Positions 24,429-32,579 of a DNA stretch of 64,000 nucleotides are shown piece after piece. The DNA is taken from NCBI GenBank assembly GCA_963707465.1, contig CAVPQK010000015.1:1674001-1738000 (forward strand), written 5' to 3'. This stretch comes from Bog-159 sp963707465 (lineage in GTDB: Bacteria; Acidobacteriota; Terriglobia; Bryobacterales; Bryobacteraceae). Made by a program: the position numbers and the translations under genes. The notes beneath the pieces were generated by a model. The model saw only the letters and a list, made by a program, of their open reading frames with translations. It did not search any database and was not told the DNA's origin. Numbering within the stretch: position 1 is the stretch's first letter; every line of letters starts with the position of its first letter.

Positions 24429-26039
24429 TTACCGGCCTTCGTCCTCAACCTCAATGGCAAACATGGACGCGTAATTAACCACCGGCACGAAATCGAAGTT
24501 TAACTTGCCCTGCGCCGTCGGCCGCAGTCCGCGAAATCGCTTCACCAGCGCATGGTTGGTTCCGGCTTCCTTCATGATGTCCAGATTGCGGACCAGCGCC
24601 AACCCATTGCAGTAGATGTCGAAAACTCGCTGCCCGGGGCCGCCGCCACCCTCGTTTTCTTTGCCCCAGTAGGTTTCGGCGAGATACAGGTTGGCCGTGT
24701 AGGTCCCTGGCGCGACCGGAATGGCGTATGAAAAGTGGCCGTAGCGCTCGTTGGAGAACAAGTCCGCGTCAGGCGTCCCGGTGACCAATTTCCAATGGTT
24801 GGATGTTTGGCCTCCCGAATAATAATTGTCGGCTTCCCAGAGCTGCCCCCTCGAATCGGTCACGGAGCTGGGTTGTGCGACCACCCGAACCGGGTTGAGC
24901 TTGTGCGGCTCGGCGGGCTCGATCTCAATGGCGCTGATAACCGGTTGCTCGCGCTGGGCGTGGAAACCCAACCGTAGAATGCCGTCCGGCCCCGGCTGGA
25001 CATCTTTAAATACCCGGATATCTGCGATCAGGGCGCCGCCGGCATCGGAAACGATGTCAAAACTGTTCGCCAGTGTTTTACCGTTCAACATGATGTCGAA
25101 CACCCGGCTGTTCTCGCCGCCCCCGGTCTCCAATCCGGGGCCGTAGACCGCCTCGGCAAAATATAGTTTCAACTCGTACGTGCCCGGTTTGAGCGGAATG
25201 TTGTAGGCGGTAAGGCCGATCCGGCCATTCTGGTACAGAAGTTGGTCGGATGTGCGGGCGAAGAACTGACGAAAAGGCGCTCTCGGCTGACCCCCGCCTT
25301 CGAAGTAACGATCCGGTAACCAGATGTGGCCGTGACGGTCAATGTATCTGCGATCATAGCCCGCGATGATGCGCACCGCATTGTCCGCCGCGCCAATCAC
25401 GGGTGGCGGAGGGAGTCTGGGCGGATCCACCATCTGGCGTTTGGCAATGCCCCGGAGGGCTGCTGCTGCGACAACGACCAACACCAATGCCAAAACGCCG
25501 GCAACCCACAACCGGATCCGGCGCCGGACTGGCACGGGCGTCGCGCGCGTAGCCGGTATAGCCGGCGGCAGTTCCGGTTCGTCCGGAACTCCGTCGCCCA
25601 GGGGCTCCGCGGCCGATTCCAGCAGCGCCTCCCCGTTGGTCTCCCCATTTGCCGGGACGGGTGCAGTAGAGTTGCCATCCTCCTGAAAAACGGGCGTATA
25701 CATGCCCGGCGGAATGATGATCTTCAACGCCTGGTGCGCGCCTTCGGTGGCGTAGTAATCGCGCAGCTTCTTTCGCAGGCGATGGATCTCTACCCGGGCG
25801 ATGGCGTCTTCGGCGGAATCGAAATCCGCGGGACGACCCAAGACCTCTGTGGCGATGCTGTACTCGCACACTTCTGCGTCATTACCCGCGAAGTGTTTTT
25901 CGCAAATGTATTCGAGAAGTCTGATCGACCGCTGGGCACGCGCAAAGGTGGAAGACGCCAGGACCGCCGCGAGTTCCAGACGTTCCGTTCCCGTCGCAAC
26001 CCCGGTTGGGCGAGCCCCAACGTGATTGGCATCCCCCAT
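24429..26039 (-). CDS. Membrane-bound winged-helix regulator with two periplasmic malectin domains
   Basis: A 536-residue one-component sensor. Residues about 20-115 are an OmpR/CadC-like winged helix (AVLASSTFARAQRSIRLLEYI, then AIARVEIHRLRKKLRDYY and IIIPPGMYTPVF). A Pro/Glu-rich linker and one transmembrane helix (about 175-197) follow. Outside are two tandem malectin-like domains (about 222-372 and 380-533), each with YELKLYFAE/YTANLYLAE and RVFDIMLNG/RVFDIYCNG. Malectins bind oligosaccharides. By analogy with ToxR/CadC, sugar binding outside could switch promoter binding inside. The gene precedes a GH3 gene and diverges from an Oar-like receptor, its likely targets. Confidence 0.85.
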   Translation of the reverse strand: MGDANHVGARPTGVATGTERLELAAVLASSTFARAQRSIRLLEYICEKHFAGNDAEVCEYSIATEVLGRPADFDSAEDAIARVEIHRLRKKLRDYYATEGAHQALKIIIPPGMYTPVFQEDGNSTAPVPANGETNGEALLESAAEPLGDGVPDEPELPPAIPATRATPVPVRRRIRLWVAGVLALVLVVVAAAALRGIAKRQMVDPPRLPPPPVIGAADNAVRIIAGYDRRYIDRHGHIWLPDRYFEGGGQPRAPFRQFFARTSDQLLYQNGRIGLTAYNIPLKPGTYELKLYFAEAVYGPGLETGGGENSRVFDIMLNGKTLANSFDIVSDAGGALIADIRVFKDVQPGPDGILRLGFHAQREQPVISAIEIEPAEPHKLNPVRVVAQPSSVTDSRGQLWEADNYYSGGQTSNHWKLVTGTPDADLFSNERYGHFSYAIPVAPGTYTANLYLAETYWGKENEGGGGPGQRVFDIYCNGLALVRNLDIMKEAGTNHALVKRFRGLRPTAQGKLNFDFVPVVNYASMFAIEVEDEGR

Positions 26040-26047
26040 TTGTGTTG

Positions 26048-26053
26048 ATTATA
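26048..26053 (-). promoter_or_regulatory. Consensus -10 box of the malectin-regulator gene (possibly leaderless)
   Basis: TATAAT reads on the minus strand with only 8 bases between it and the ATG at 26039. Transcription would then begin within a base or two of the start codon, giving a leaderless or nearly leaderless mRNA. No -35 match and no ribosome-binding site are seen. Confidence 0.4.
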
Positions 26054-26512
26054 CACGTTTCTGCGGTGTCCTGGCGCAGATACGCAAATGTAAAATCCCG
26101 CTACCCGCGGGAGATAAATTTTGTAACAAGGCGTACACTACACAAAACAAATGCATTACATTCATATATGAGTTTGCGGAAGTCACGTTACAGCCGCTTA
26201 ACTCCTTTGCTTCGAGACGCCATCCAAGGCTAGGCTCCCCGCCGTGTAACCAAAATGTACTAGCGCCCACCATCGTGCCGCGTTACACTCGCCGATCATA
26301 GCCACCGCCAAGACTGTAACTGGCCGGTTAGTGTGTGTGCCGGTGCTGGCAAGCGCCACGGGAGCGGAAAAATCAGGATCTGAAAGTCCTTGAGTTGGCA
26401 GTGTAGTAGGGGTTATTTTTGGTTTCCCGCCGCCGGGTCGCCTGAACGTTGGAGAGCCGGAAGCGGTCTTTAGGCTAGATCGAAAAAAATGAGGTTAGAA
26501 AAAAGGGGTCAA
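26054..26512. other. Divergent regulatory region, no gene seen
   Basis: About 460 bp separate the regulator and receptor starts. The part at 26070-26230 is rather AT-rich and carries no convincing reading frame; the part at 26290-26480 is mixed. It should contain the receptor promoter and, if the regulator acts locally, its binding sites, but I could not identify repeated half-sites by eye. Confidence 0.4.
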
Positions 26513-29500
26513 ATGAATTTACCAGATCGGATGCCGATCTCCGTTATAGCTCGGCACAAAAGTCCTGGAAGATCTTTCTGGTTGTTGGGGCTGCTGATTG
26601 TGGCCTTGGCGGTTTCGCAACTACCGGTACTCGCGCAGTTTTCTAGCGGGTCGATAGGCGCCACCGTTACCGACGCCACGGGCGCAGTGGTTCCCAACGC
26701 GAAAGTCGTCCTGAAAAACGAGGCCACCAACGGTCTCCGCGACAGCGTCACGAACAGCTCCGGAAACTTCGATTTCCCGTCGATTCCGCCGGGCTCTTAT
26801 ACTGTCACGGTTACCGCAGCCGGTTTGCAGACCTTTGAGGAGACTGGCATCGTACTGACGCAGGGTTCGCCCGTGCGCCTGCCAACCATCATCCTCCAGG
26901 TCCAATCGTCCAAGCAGGAGGTCGAGGTTATCGCGGGCGCGGACGTCGTCGTCCCGGTAGATACCGGACAAGCCAGCCAGACGCTGAATAAGAGTATGGT
27001 CGAGAACCTTTCGATCGTAGGGCGCGATGCGGCTGAGCTGATCAAGATCATGCCCGGCATGGGATCCACCGGCGGACTCAGCCAAGGCCTGTGGAATAGC
27101 CAGACGACGCAAAGCAACAACGGGCCCATCGGCAACTTTTCCGCCCAAGGCACCCAGCCCAACGGCGCGATGACGATGACCTCGGATGGCGCGAATTTGC
27201 TGGACCCGGGCAACCAGGGTACCCAGACCGCCAACATCAATCAGAATCAGGTGCAGGAGGTTTCCATCCTGACGTCGGCCTATGGCGCGGAATTCGCGAA
27301 AGGCCCGATTACGTTCCAGGCCATCGGCAAGAGCGGCGGCGCGCAGTTCCACGGCGGCGCCTACTTCTACGCCCGCAATGGCGTATTCGATTCCAACGGC
27401 TCTTACAATAACTCCCAAGGTGCGGTGAAGCCCCAAAGCAGCTACTACTATCCAGGCGGCGACTTTGGCGGTCCGGTGATCGTCCCGGGAACGCACTTCA
27501 ACAAGAACCACGACAAGTTGTTCTTTTACGCCGCGTATGAGTATATGAAGCAGAATCCGGCCGGGGCCCTGCAGCAATATTTTGTACCCACGGCGCAAAT
27601 GCAGGCAGGCAACTTCACGCCCGCGTATCTGGCAACTCTTGGGCCAGCCTTCGCCAGCTCCGGACCGCGCAATTTAATCGGGTCGACCCCCAATACCTCG
27701 CTGGTGCCCGGCGGCCAGGTTCCGGGTACCTCGATCGATCCGAACTCGGCGGCAATCCTGAAATTAATGCCTGCGGGGAACGTCGATCCGGCAACCAATC
27801 CCACCGGCTCCAACTATGAGTGGTTCGATGGCCCGCCCGTGAATCGCTGGGAGCTCCGGCTGCGCGGCGACTACAACATCAACGACAAAACCAAGCTGTT
27901 CTTCTCCTGGAACCAGCAGCTGGAGCACGACCAGAATCCGATCGCGATCTGGTGGACGATCGGCGGGTCTTTGCCTTATCCCTCGCCGCAAAATGCCAAC
28001 CAGCTTTCAAACGTTTACAGCGCGAACCTGGTGCACGTGTTCAGCCCCACGCTGACCAACGAATTCATCTTCGCCGAAGCTACTTTCCTCAATCCGATCA
28101 TCCTGAGCAACCCCTCGGCAGTGAATCCCAGCGATATCGGGTTCCAAATGACGGGCCTGTTTAGCAACCCCTACACGCCGCAGATGCCTAACACCTACGG
28201 CTATAGCGGCCAGAGCGCGGCGGCGATCGGCTTCGCCACCTATCAGTTCGGTGAGCCGTTCACTCCCACGCCGCAAAACGGTTTCGGCAAGCTCTCGCAG
28301 ACGCCGCAAATCAGCGATAACGTGACCAAGATCCAGGGCAGCCACACGCTCAAGGCCGGCTTCTACTGGGACTACGCCCGCAACTACCAAACCGGCGGCA
28401 CGGAGTCCGGCGGAACCAACGGCGCGATGGAATTCGACCCTTGGCACGATACCAGCACCGGTAACCCCTTGGCCGATTGGGTCATGGGCCGTGGTGAAAA
28501 CTTCTCCCAGGACAGCGGCGAAGCGGTGCAGGACATGAAGTACAAGCAGATCTCGTTCTTCTTCAACGACCAGTGGAAGGCCTCCCGCAGGCTCACGCTC
28601 ACTGGCGGTCTGCGCTTCGAGCACATGGGTAACTGGGTGCCGAACAACAACTTCGGTGTTGCCGTTTGGGATCCCGCTACGTACAACAACACCGCCTCGG
28701 CGCCTGGCTATACCGGGCTCGAATGGCACTCCATCGATCCTTCGATTCCGTTGTCCGGCTTCCCCACCAAGACGCTCTTCATCGAGCCGCGCTTCGGCTT
28801 CGCTTACGACATCTTCGGGAACGGCAAAACCGTGCTGCGCGGCGGCGCCGGCTTGTTCCGGTATCAGATTGCCTACAACAGCGCCAGTTCGGGTTACAAC
28901 CCGCCGCTGGGTCTGGTAACGGAAGGTGTCACTGCCCAATGTTGCGTGGGTTGGAATAACTTCCAGCAATACACAGCCGCGTTGGGGGCCCCCGGTCTGG
29001 GTGGATCTGTTTCTCCCCTGACCATGGGCGACTCATCCACACCGCATACCTGGACGTACAATATCACCATCTCGCAGCGCATACCGTGGCGCTCCGTGGC
29101 GGAATTCCAATATGCCGGCAACCGCTCGTATGACCTGCTTTCGAATGGCGGGAATGCAGGCGGTGGCTTAGGAAACCAGGACTTGATCCCGGTGGGCGCA
29201 TTCTTCGGGACCGATCCGATAACCGGCCAGAACTATTGCGGCACTCGCGCTAACGGAGTCTGCTCCGTAAACCAGCCTGTGGGGTACACGATGGGCAACA
29301 CTACGTATTCCGGCTTCCCCAACCTGAACGATTTCTACCCGTACCACAACTATACGGGGATCAATCTTCAGGGCCACCTCAGCTACGCCAATTACAACGC
29401 GTTCATCGCCACCTGGCAGAAGCAGTCCGGACGCGCGACCTTCACTACGAATTACACGTTCAGCAAGGTTTTGGGAATTCGCGATGGAGAGACCGCCAAT

Positions 29501-30184
29501 GGCCCGGGTGACGGAGAAGGCTACGATCCATTTAACGTCAAAGACTCCTACGGCGTGCTGGCTTATGACCACACTCACATCTTCAACGCCGCCTACGTGA
29601 TCAATCTGCCCAGTCCCGTGAAAGACAACAAACTCCTGGGCGGGGTAGTGAACGGGTGGGTTCTTTCAGGCATCACGCAGTTCCAGAGCGGGGCGCCCAT
29701 TCAACCCAATTCAGGCTACGGGCTCAACATCGGCTGGCCAACCCAACTGCAACCTTCGGACTACTTTGGCACCAGCTCGATCCCGGAAACCATGCCCGTT
29801 CTGACTTGCGATCCGCGCAAGAATCTGAGCTCCGGGCAGTATTTCAATCCGAATTGTTTCGCGCCGCCATCGGGCGGAAACCAGGGCGACCTGATCTGGC
29901 CGTACATCAAGGGGCCCGCTTTCTTCAACAGCGACCTCGCGATTTACAAGGACTTCCTCTTCAAGGAGCACCAGAAGATCGAGTTCCGGTTCTCGGCGTT
30001 CAACTTCCTGAACCATCCGCTTCCGCAATTGGGCATATCCGGCAATGCTGACATCAGCTTGAACTTCTCCGGGCCCAATGGCACTCTGAGTCAGACCAAC
30101 CTGAACGGGACCACCAACGGCAAGGCGTTGTACGATGACGAAGTGCCGCGCGTGATCGAGTTTGCGGTCAAGTATAACTTCTAA
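26513..30184 (+). CDS. Oar-like TonB-dependent receptor with N-terminal carboxypeptidase-regulatory domain
   Basis: A 1223-residue outer-membrane protein. It has a signal peptide (WLLGLLIVALAVSQLPVLA), then a carboxypeptidase-regulatory-like domain (ATVTDATGAVVPNAKVVLKNEATN, PPGSYTVTVTAAGLQTF), a plug-like domain (about residues 130-270, VPVDTGQASQTLNKSMVENL) and a long beta-barrel ending RVIEFAVKYNF with the terminal aromatic expected of outer-membrane proteins. This is the Oar/CarbReg TonB family expanded in Acidobacteria, thought to take up large or complex nutrients. The ATG at 26513 is preferred over one 24 bases upstream because AAAAGGGG precedes it. It is divergent from the malectin regulator. 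Confidence 0.92.
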   Translation: MNLPDRMPISVIARHKSPGRSFWLLGLLIVALAVSQLPVLAQFSSGSIGATVTDATGAVVPNAKVVLKNEATNGLRDSVTNSSGNFDFPSIPPGSYTVTVTAAGLQTFEETGIVLTQGSPVRLPTIILQVQSSKQEVEVIAGADVVVPVDTGQASQTLNKSMVENLSIVGRDAAELIKIMPGMGSTGGLSQGLWNSQTTQSNNGPIGNFSAQGTQPNGAMTMTSDGANLLDPGNQGTQTANINQNQVQEVSILTSAYGAEFAKGPITFQAIGKSGGAQFHGGAYFYARNGVFDSNGSYNNSQGAVKPQSSYYYPGGDFGGPVIVPGTHFNKNHDKLFFYAAYEYMKQNPAGALQQYFVPTAQMQAGNFTPAYLATLGPAFASSGPRNLIGSTPNTSLVPGGQVPGTSIDPNSAAILKLMPAGNVDPATNPTGSNYEWFDGPPVNRWELRLRGDYNINDKTKLFFSWNQQLEHDQNPIAIWWTIGGSLPYPSPQNANQLSNVYSANLVHVFSPTLTNEFIFAEATFLNPIILSNPSAVNPSDIGFQMTGLFSNPYTPQMPNTYGYSGQSAAAIGFATYQFGEPFTPTPQNGFGKLSQTPQISDNVTKIQGSHTLKAGFYWDYARNYQTGGTESGGTNGAMEFDPWHDTSTGNPLADWVMGRGENFSQDSGEAVQDMKYKQISFFFNDQWKASRRLTLTGGLRFEHMGNWVPNNNFGVAVWDPATYNNTASAPGYTGLEWHSIDPSIPLSGFPTKTLFIEPRFGFAYDIFGNGKTVLRGGAGLFRYQIAYNSASSGYNPPLGLVTEGVTAQCCVGWNNFQQYTAALGAPGLGGSVSPLTMGDSSTPHTWTYNITISQRIPWRSVAEFQYAGNRSYDLLSNGGNAGGGLGNQDLIPVGAFFGTDPITGQNYCGTRANGVCSVNQPVGYTMGNTTYSGFPNLNDFYPYHNYTGINLQGHLSYANYNAFIATWQKQSGRATFTTNYTFSKVLGIRDGETANGPGDGEGYDPFNVKDSYGVLAYDHTHIFNAAYVINLPSPVKDNKLLGGVVNGWVLSGITQFQSGAPIQPNSGYGLNIGWPTQLQPSDYFGTSSIPETMPVLTCDPRKNLSSGQYFNPNCFAPPSGGNQGDLIWPYIKGPAFFNSDLAIYKDFLFKEHQKIEFRFSAFNFLNHPLPQLGISGNADISLNFSGPNGTLSQTNLNGTTNGKALYDDEVPRVIEFAVKYNF

Positions 30185-30214
30185 GCTTCGTTCGCGAGGC
30201 TGGAACCAATCGAA

Positions 30215-30242
30215 GGGGGCGGCGCAAGCCGCCCCCTTTTTT
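30215..30242 (+). terminator. Rho-independent terminator of the receptor gene
   Basis: GGGGGCGGC, loop GCAA, GCCGCCCCC makes a perfect 9-bp GC stem with a stable tetraloop, followed directly by six T residues. It lies 31 bases after the receptor stop codon. There is no T-run in the opposite orientation, so it serves the plus strand only. Confidence 0.93.
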
Positions 30243-30267
30243 CGTGTTCAACGCCTCTCGCCGGTGG

Positions 30268-31335
30268 TCACTGCGGATACGCCTCGCCCGCATGCACCAC
30301 CCGTATTTTATGGTCCGTAAATACCGCCGGGGTTTCCGACAACCGCACCTTCGGCATGTGGCAACGCGCGCAGTCCTTATTCGCCACTGGACAGGTCTTC
30401 CGGGTCACCACGGTGGCGGCCGCATCCGGCTTCACGCTATGACACGACAAACAAACCCCGTCGTAACTGGCGTCGTCGCGGACCACATCCTTGTGCGGAT
30501 CGTGGCAGGCCGTGCAGCGTATCCGCTGGTCCTGTCCCAGGAAGCACCGGCTGTTGGCTAAGCGGTACGGCTGAAACCTGACATTCTTCTCACCGAACAA
30601 ACGCAACCCGACCACCGATTCCCACGTGCGATGACACTCGCCGCAGAAGTTCGACATTTCTTCGGCCGCCATCTCTCCCAGTTTTCGCGGGAGCGGCGCC
30701 GGCTTACCCGCGGCGATCGCTTGCATGTGCGCATCGGCCCCTAGGTGGCAATGCTCGCAACTGACTCCCGGCTTGAGCGATCCCAGCGCCAACTTTCCCT
30801 GACTCACGACATTCGTGCCGTGACAAGTGAAACACCCGATGATCTCCTGGTCCGAGGTCAGCCGTCCCATGGCTTCCGTCAGGTTTCGAGGCCGAACCCG
30901 CTCGTCTCCGATGGTGATCCCGAGTCCCTGGATCGCCTGGTAGTAGCTCACCAGGCTCTCGTAGAAGCGGCCCTGGTATTCCAAGACGAATGTGAGATTA
31001 TAGACTCCAAAGGCATACCGCACCGGGAGTGTCAACGCGCCCGAGCCATCGCTTACGGTATAGGTGCTGACCCCGTTCTTGCGCTCGATGTCGTAGTGGT
31101 ATCCGTTCGCTTCCAGCGTCAGCTTGGGGTGCGCCTGCAGCGGTTCCTGGTTGGGGGGCAACTCGATGCCGATCCCCATGGCGGTCTTCGGCTGCGACTG
31201 CGCCTCAGCGCGGTGGCAGGTAGCGCAGGTCACCGGCCCGGGGCGCGCCGGCGCGGCTTCGACGGCGCCTGCCAGCGCCACACAGGCCGCCGCGGCAAGC
31301 CATCGACGCCCCGCCTTTCGATGTCCATCCGCCAT
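30268..31335 (-). CDS. Exported seven-heme c-type cytochrome
   Basis: A 355-residue protein with a signal peptide (RRWLAAAACVALAGAVEA) and seven CxxCH heme-attachment motifs: CATCH (37-41), CFTCH, CEHCH, CGECH, CTACH, CLSCH and CARCH. The layout resembles the cytochrome c-554/NapC-NrfA-related multiheme families, with extra histidines available as distal ligands (for example MHA/HMQ). It should be periplasmic and carry electrons. The start ATG shares one base with the stop of the upstream TPR gene (TGATG), implying translational coupling. With the divergent ASPIC/UnbV gene it forms a recurring acidobacterial grouping whose role is not established. Confidence 0.9.
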   Translation of the reverse strand: MADGHRKAGRRWLAAAACVALAGAVEAAPARPGPVTCATCHRAEAQSQPKTAMGIGIELPPNQEPLQAHPKLTLEANGYHYDIERKNGVSTYTVSDGSGALTLPVRYAFGVYNLTFVLEYQGRFYESLVSYYQAIQGLGITIGDERVRPRNLTEAMGRLTSDQEIIGCFTCHGTNVVSQGKLALGSLKPGVSCEHCHLGADAHMQAIAAGKPAPLPRKLGEMAAEEMSNFCGECHRTWESVVGLRLFGEKNVRFQPYRLANSRCFLGQDQRIRCTACHDPHKDVVRDDASYDGVCLSCHSVKPDAAATVVTRKTCPVANKDCARCHMPKVRLSETPAVFTDHKIRVVHAGEAYPQ

Positions 31336-32486
31336 CAGTTTTCTGGAGGACGGGCATCGCCGGCCTTAGCCATTTCGATGGACACCCGCCGCTCCCGGCG
31401 CGCATCCTCCGTCCGGCCCGCCCAGGAGTACGCGCTCGCCAGGGCCATGTGGTGCTCGAGCGCCGCCGGGTCCAGACGCTCCGCGGCCTCCAGCATCGCG
31501 ATAGCCGGCCGCAGATCTCCCGTGCGCAACAGCACCTCGCCATAGGCATACGCCGTCAGCGCATCCGACGGCCGTTCGGCCGCGGCTTTCTTCGCGTAGG
31601 GCAGCGCTCCAGGCAGGTCGTCGGCGTGTACCAGCAGCAAGGCCAGCATGGCGGCCGCATCCGCGTCGGCCGGGTTCGATTCCAGCTCGCGCCGGAATTC
31701 CGCCATCGCCCGATCCGGAAGCGTGTAACTCAAGTAAGTGCCATATAAGTAGTGAACGCCGGCTACAGTTGGGTACTGCTTGACCAACTCCTCGAAACCG
31801 GCCTGCGCCTTTTCGGTCTCGCCGAGAATCCAGAAACGGGCCGCTGTGCCCGCCTTCACCACCGCATCCAGCCGCTCCGCGGGTACTTCCTTGGGCAGCC
31901 ACGTCTGATGGAGAGCGTTTAATCCAAGGCCCGCGATCAGCATCGGTTCGTGCGCGCCTCCCTGTGCATATCCCTCCAGTTCCCGCTTCCCCTGGGCGAA
32001 GAGCCCCGCTCGCGACAGCAGCAGACCATAGTGAAACCGCACCCCGGCCTCTACTTCCGGCGCCAGATCCTTGCCCGCCGCGAGGCCGCGCTTCAGGTGC
32101 TCCAATGCCTGATCGTACTTGCCGGTCTCGAACTCGCAAAGACCTAACAACGACCACGCCGGCGCGCGTTTGTCATCCAGCTTGACGAACTCATCGAAGG
32201 CGGTCTCGCAGCCGGGGTACTGATAGGTTGCATAGGAAAGCGTTCCGAGAAACCACCAGCCCTCCACCCACCCGGCACGCAATGCGACCGCTTGCCGGTA
32301 GAACTCGATGGCTTCCGGGATGTTATTCGCCCGGCGCGCCGCCGCCGCTTGCGCCGCCAGTTCCTCGAAAGTGGCTGCGGTCGCGCCCACGGCCACGATC
32401 ACAGATAACACGGCGGTCCGAGTGAAGGCGAGTATGGCTCGTTGCAGGAACCCCTCCAATAGAGCACCTTGGCGGCGTGCGGCCAA
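31335..32486 (-). CDS. Exported TPR-repeat protein
   Basis: A 383-residue protein with an N-terminal hydrophobic segment (TAVLSVIVAVGATAATF) and successive TPR motifs: IPEAIEFYRQAVALRAGWVEGWWFLG, YDQALEHLKRGLAAGK, AMAEFRRELESNPADADAAAMLA, LPYAKKAAAERPSDALTAYAYG, AIAMLEAAERLDPAALEHHMALAS. TPR arrays are protein-protein scaffolds. The start is unsure: the longest form uses TTG at 32486, while a GGAGGGG lies about 33 bases further in, before a CTG. The 3' end overlaps the heptaheme cytochrome start by one base, so the two are cotranscribed. The CRTAC1-type gene diverges from the same region. Confidence 0.82.
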   Translation of the reverse strand: MAARRQGALLEGFLQRAILAFTRTAVLSVIVAVGATAATFEELAAQAAAARRANNIPEAIEFYRQAVALRAGWVEGWWFLGTLSYATYQYPGCETAFDEFVKLDDKRAPAWSLLGLCEFETGKYDQALEHLKRGLAAGKDLAPEVEAGVRFHYGLLLSRAGLFAQGKRELEGYAQGGAHEPMLIAGLGLNALHQTWLPKEVPAERLDAVVKAGTAARFWILGETEKAQAGFEELVKQYPTVAGVHYLYGTYLSYTLPDRAMAEFRRELESNPADADAAAMLALLLVHADDLPGALPYAKKAAAERPSDALTAYAYGEVLLRTGDLRPAIAMLEAAERLDPAALEHHMALASAYSWAGRTEDARRERRVSIEMAKAGDARPPEN

Positions 32487-32579
32487 TCTGATTACACCTC
32501 CGCCCTTGGTAATATCTTACCTGTTTTTTTCGGTAGTGGGTCAGTTTGCGGCCTGTATCGGGAGACGCCTGGTCGCCCG

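Noticed and set aside
26489..26512. Earlier ATG for the Oar-like receptor
   Set aside because: The downstream ATG at 26513 has AAAAGGGG at proper distance, while the earlier one has only an A-run before it.
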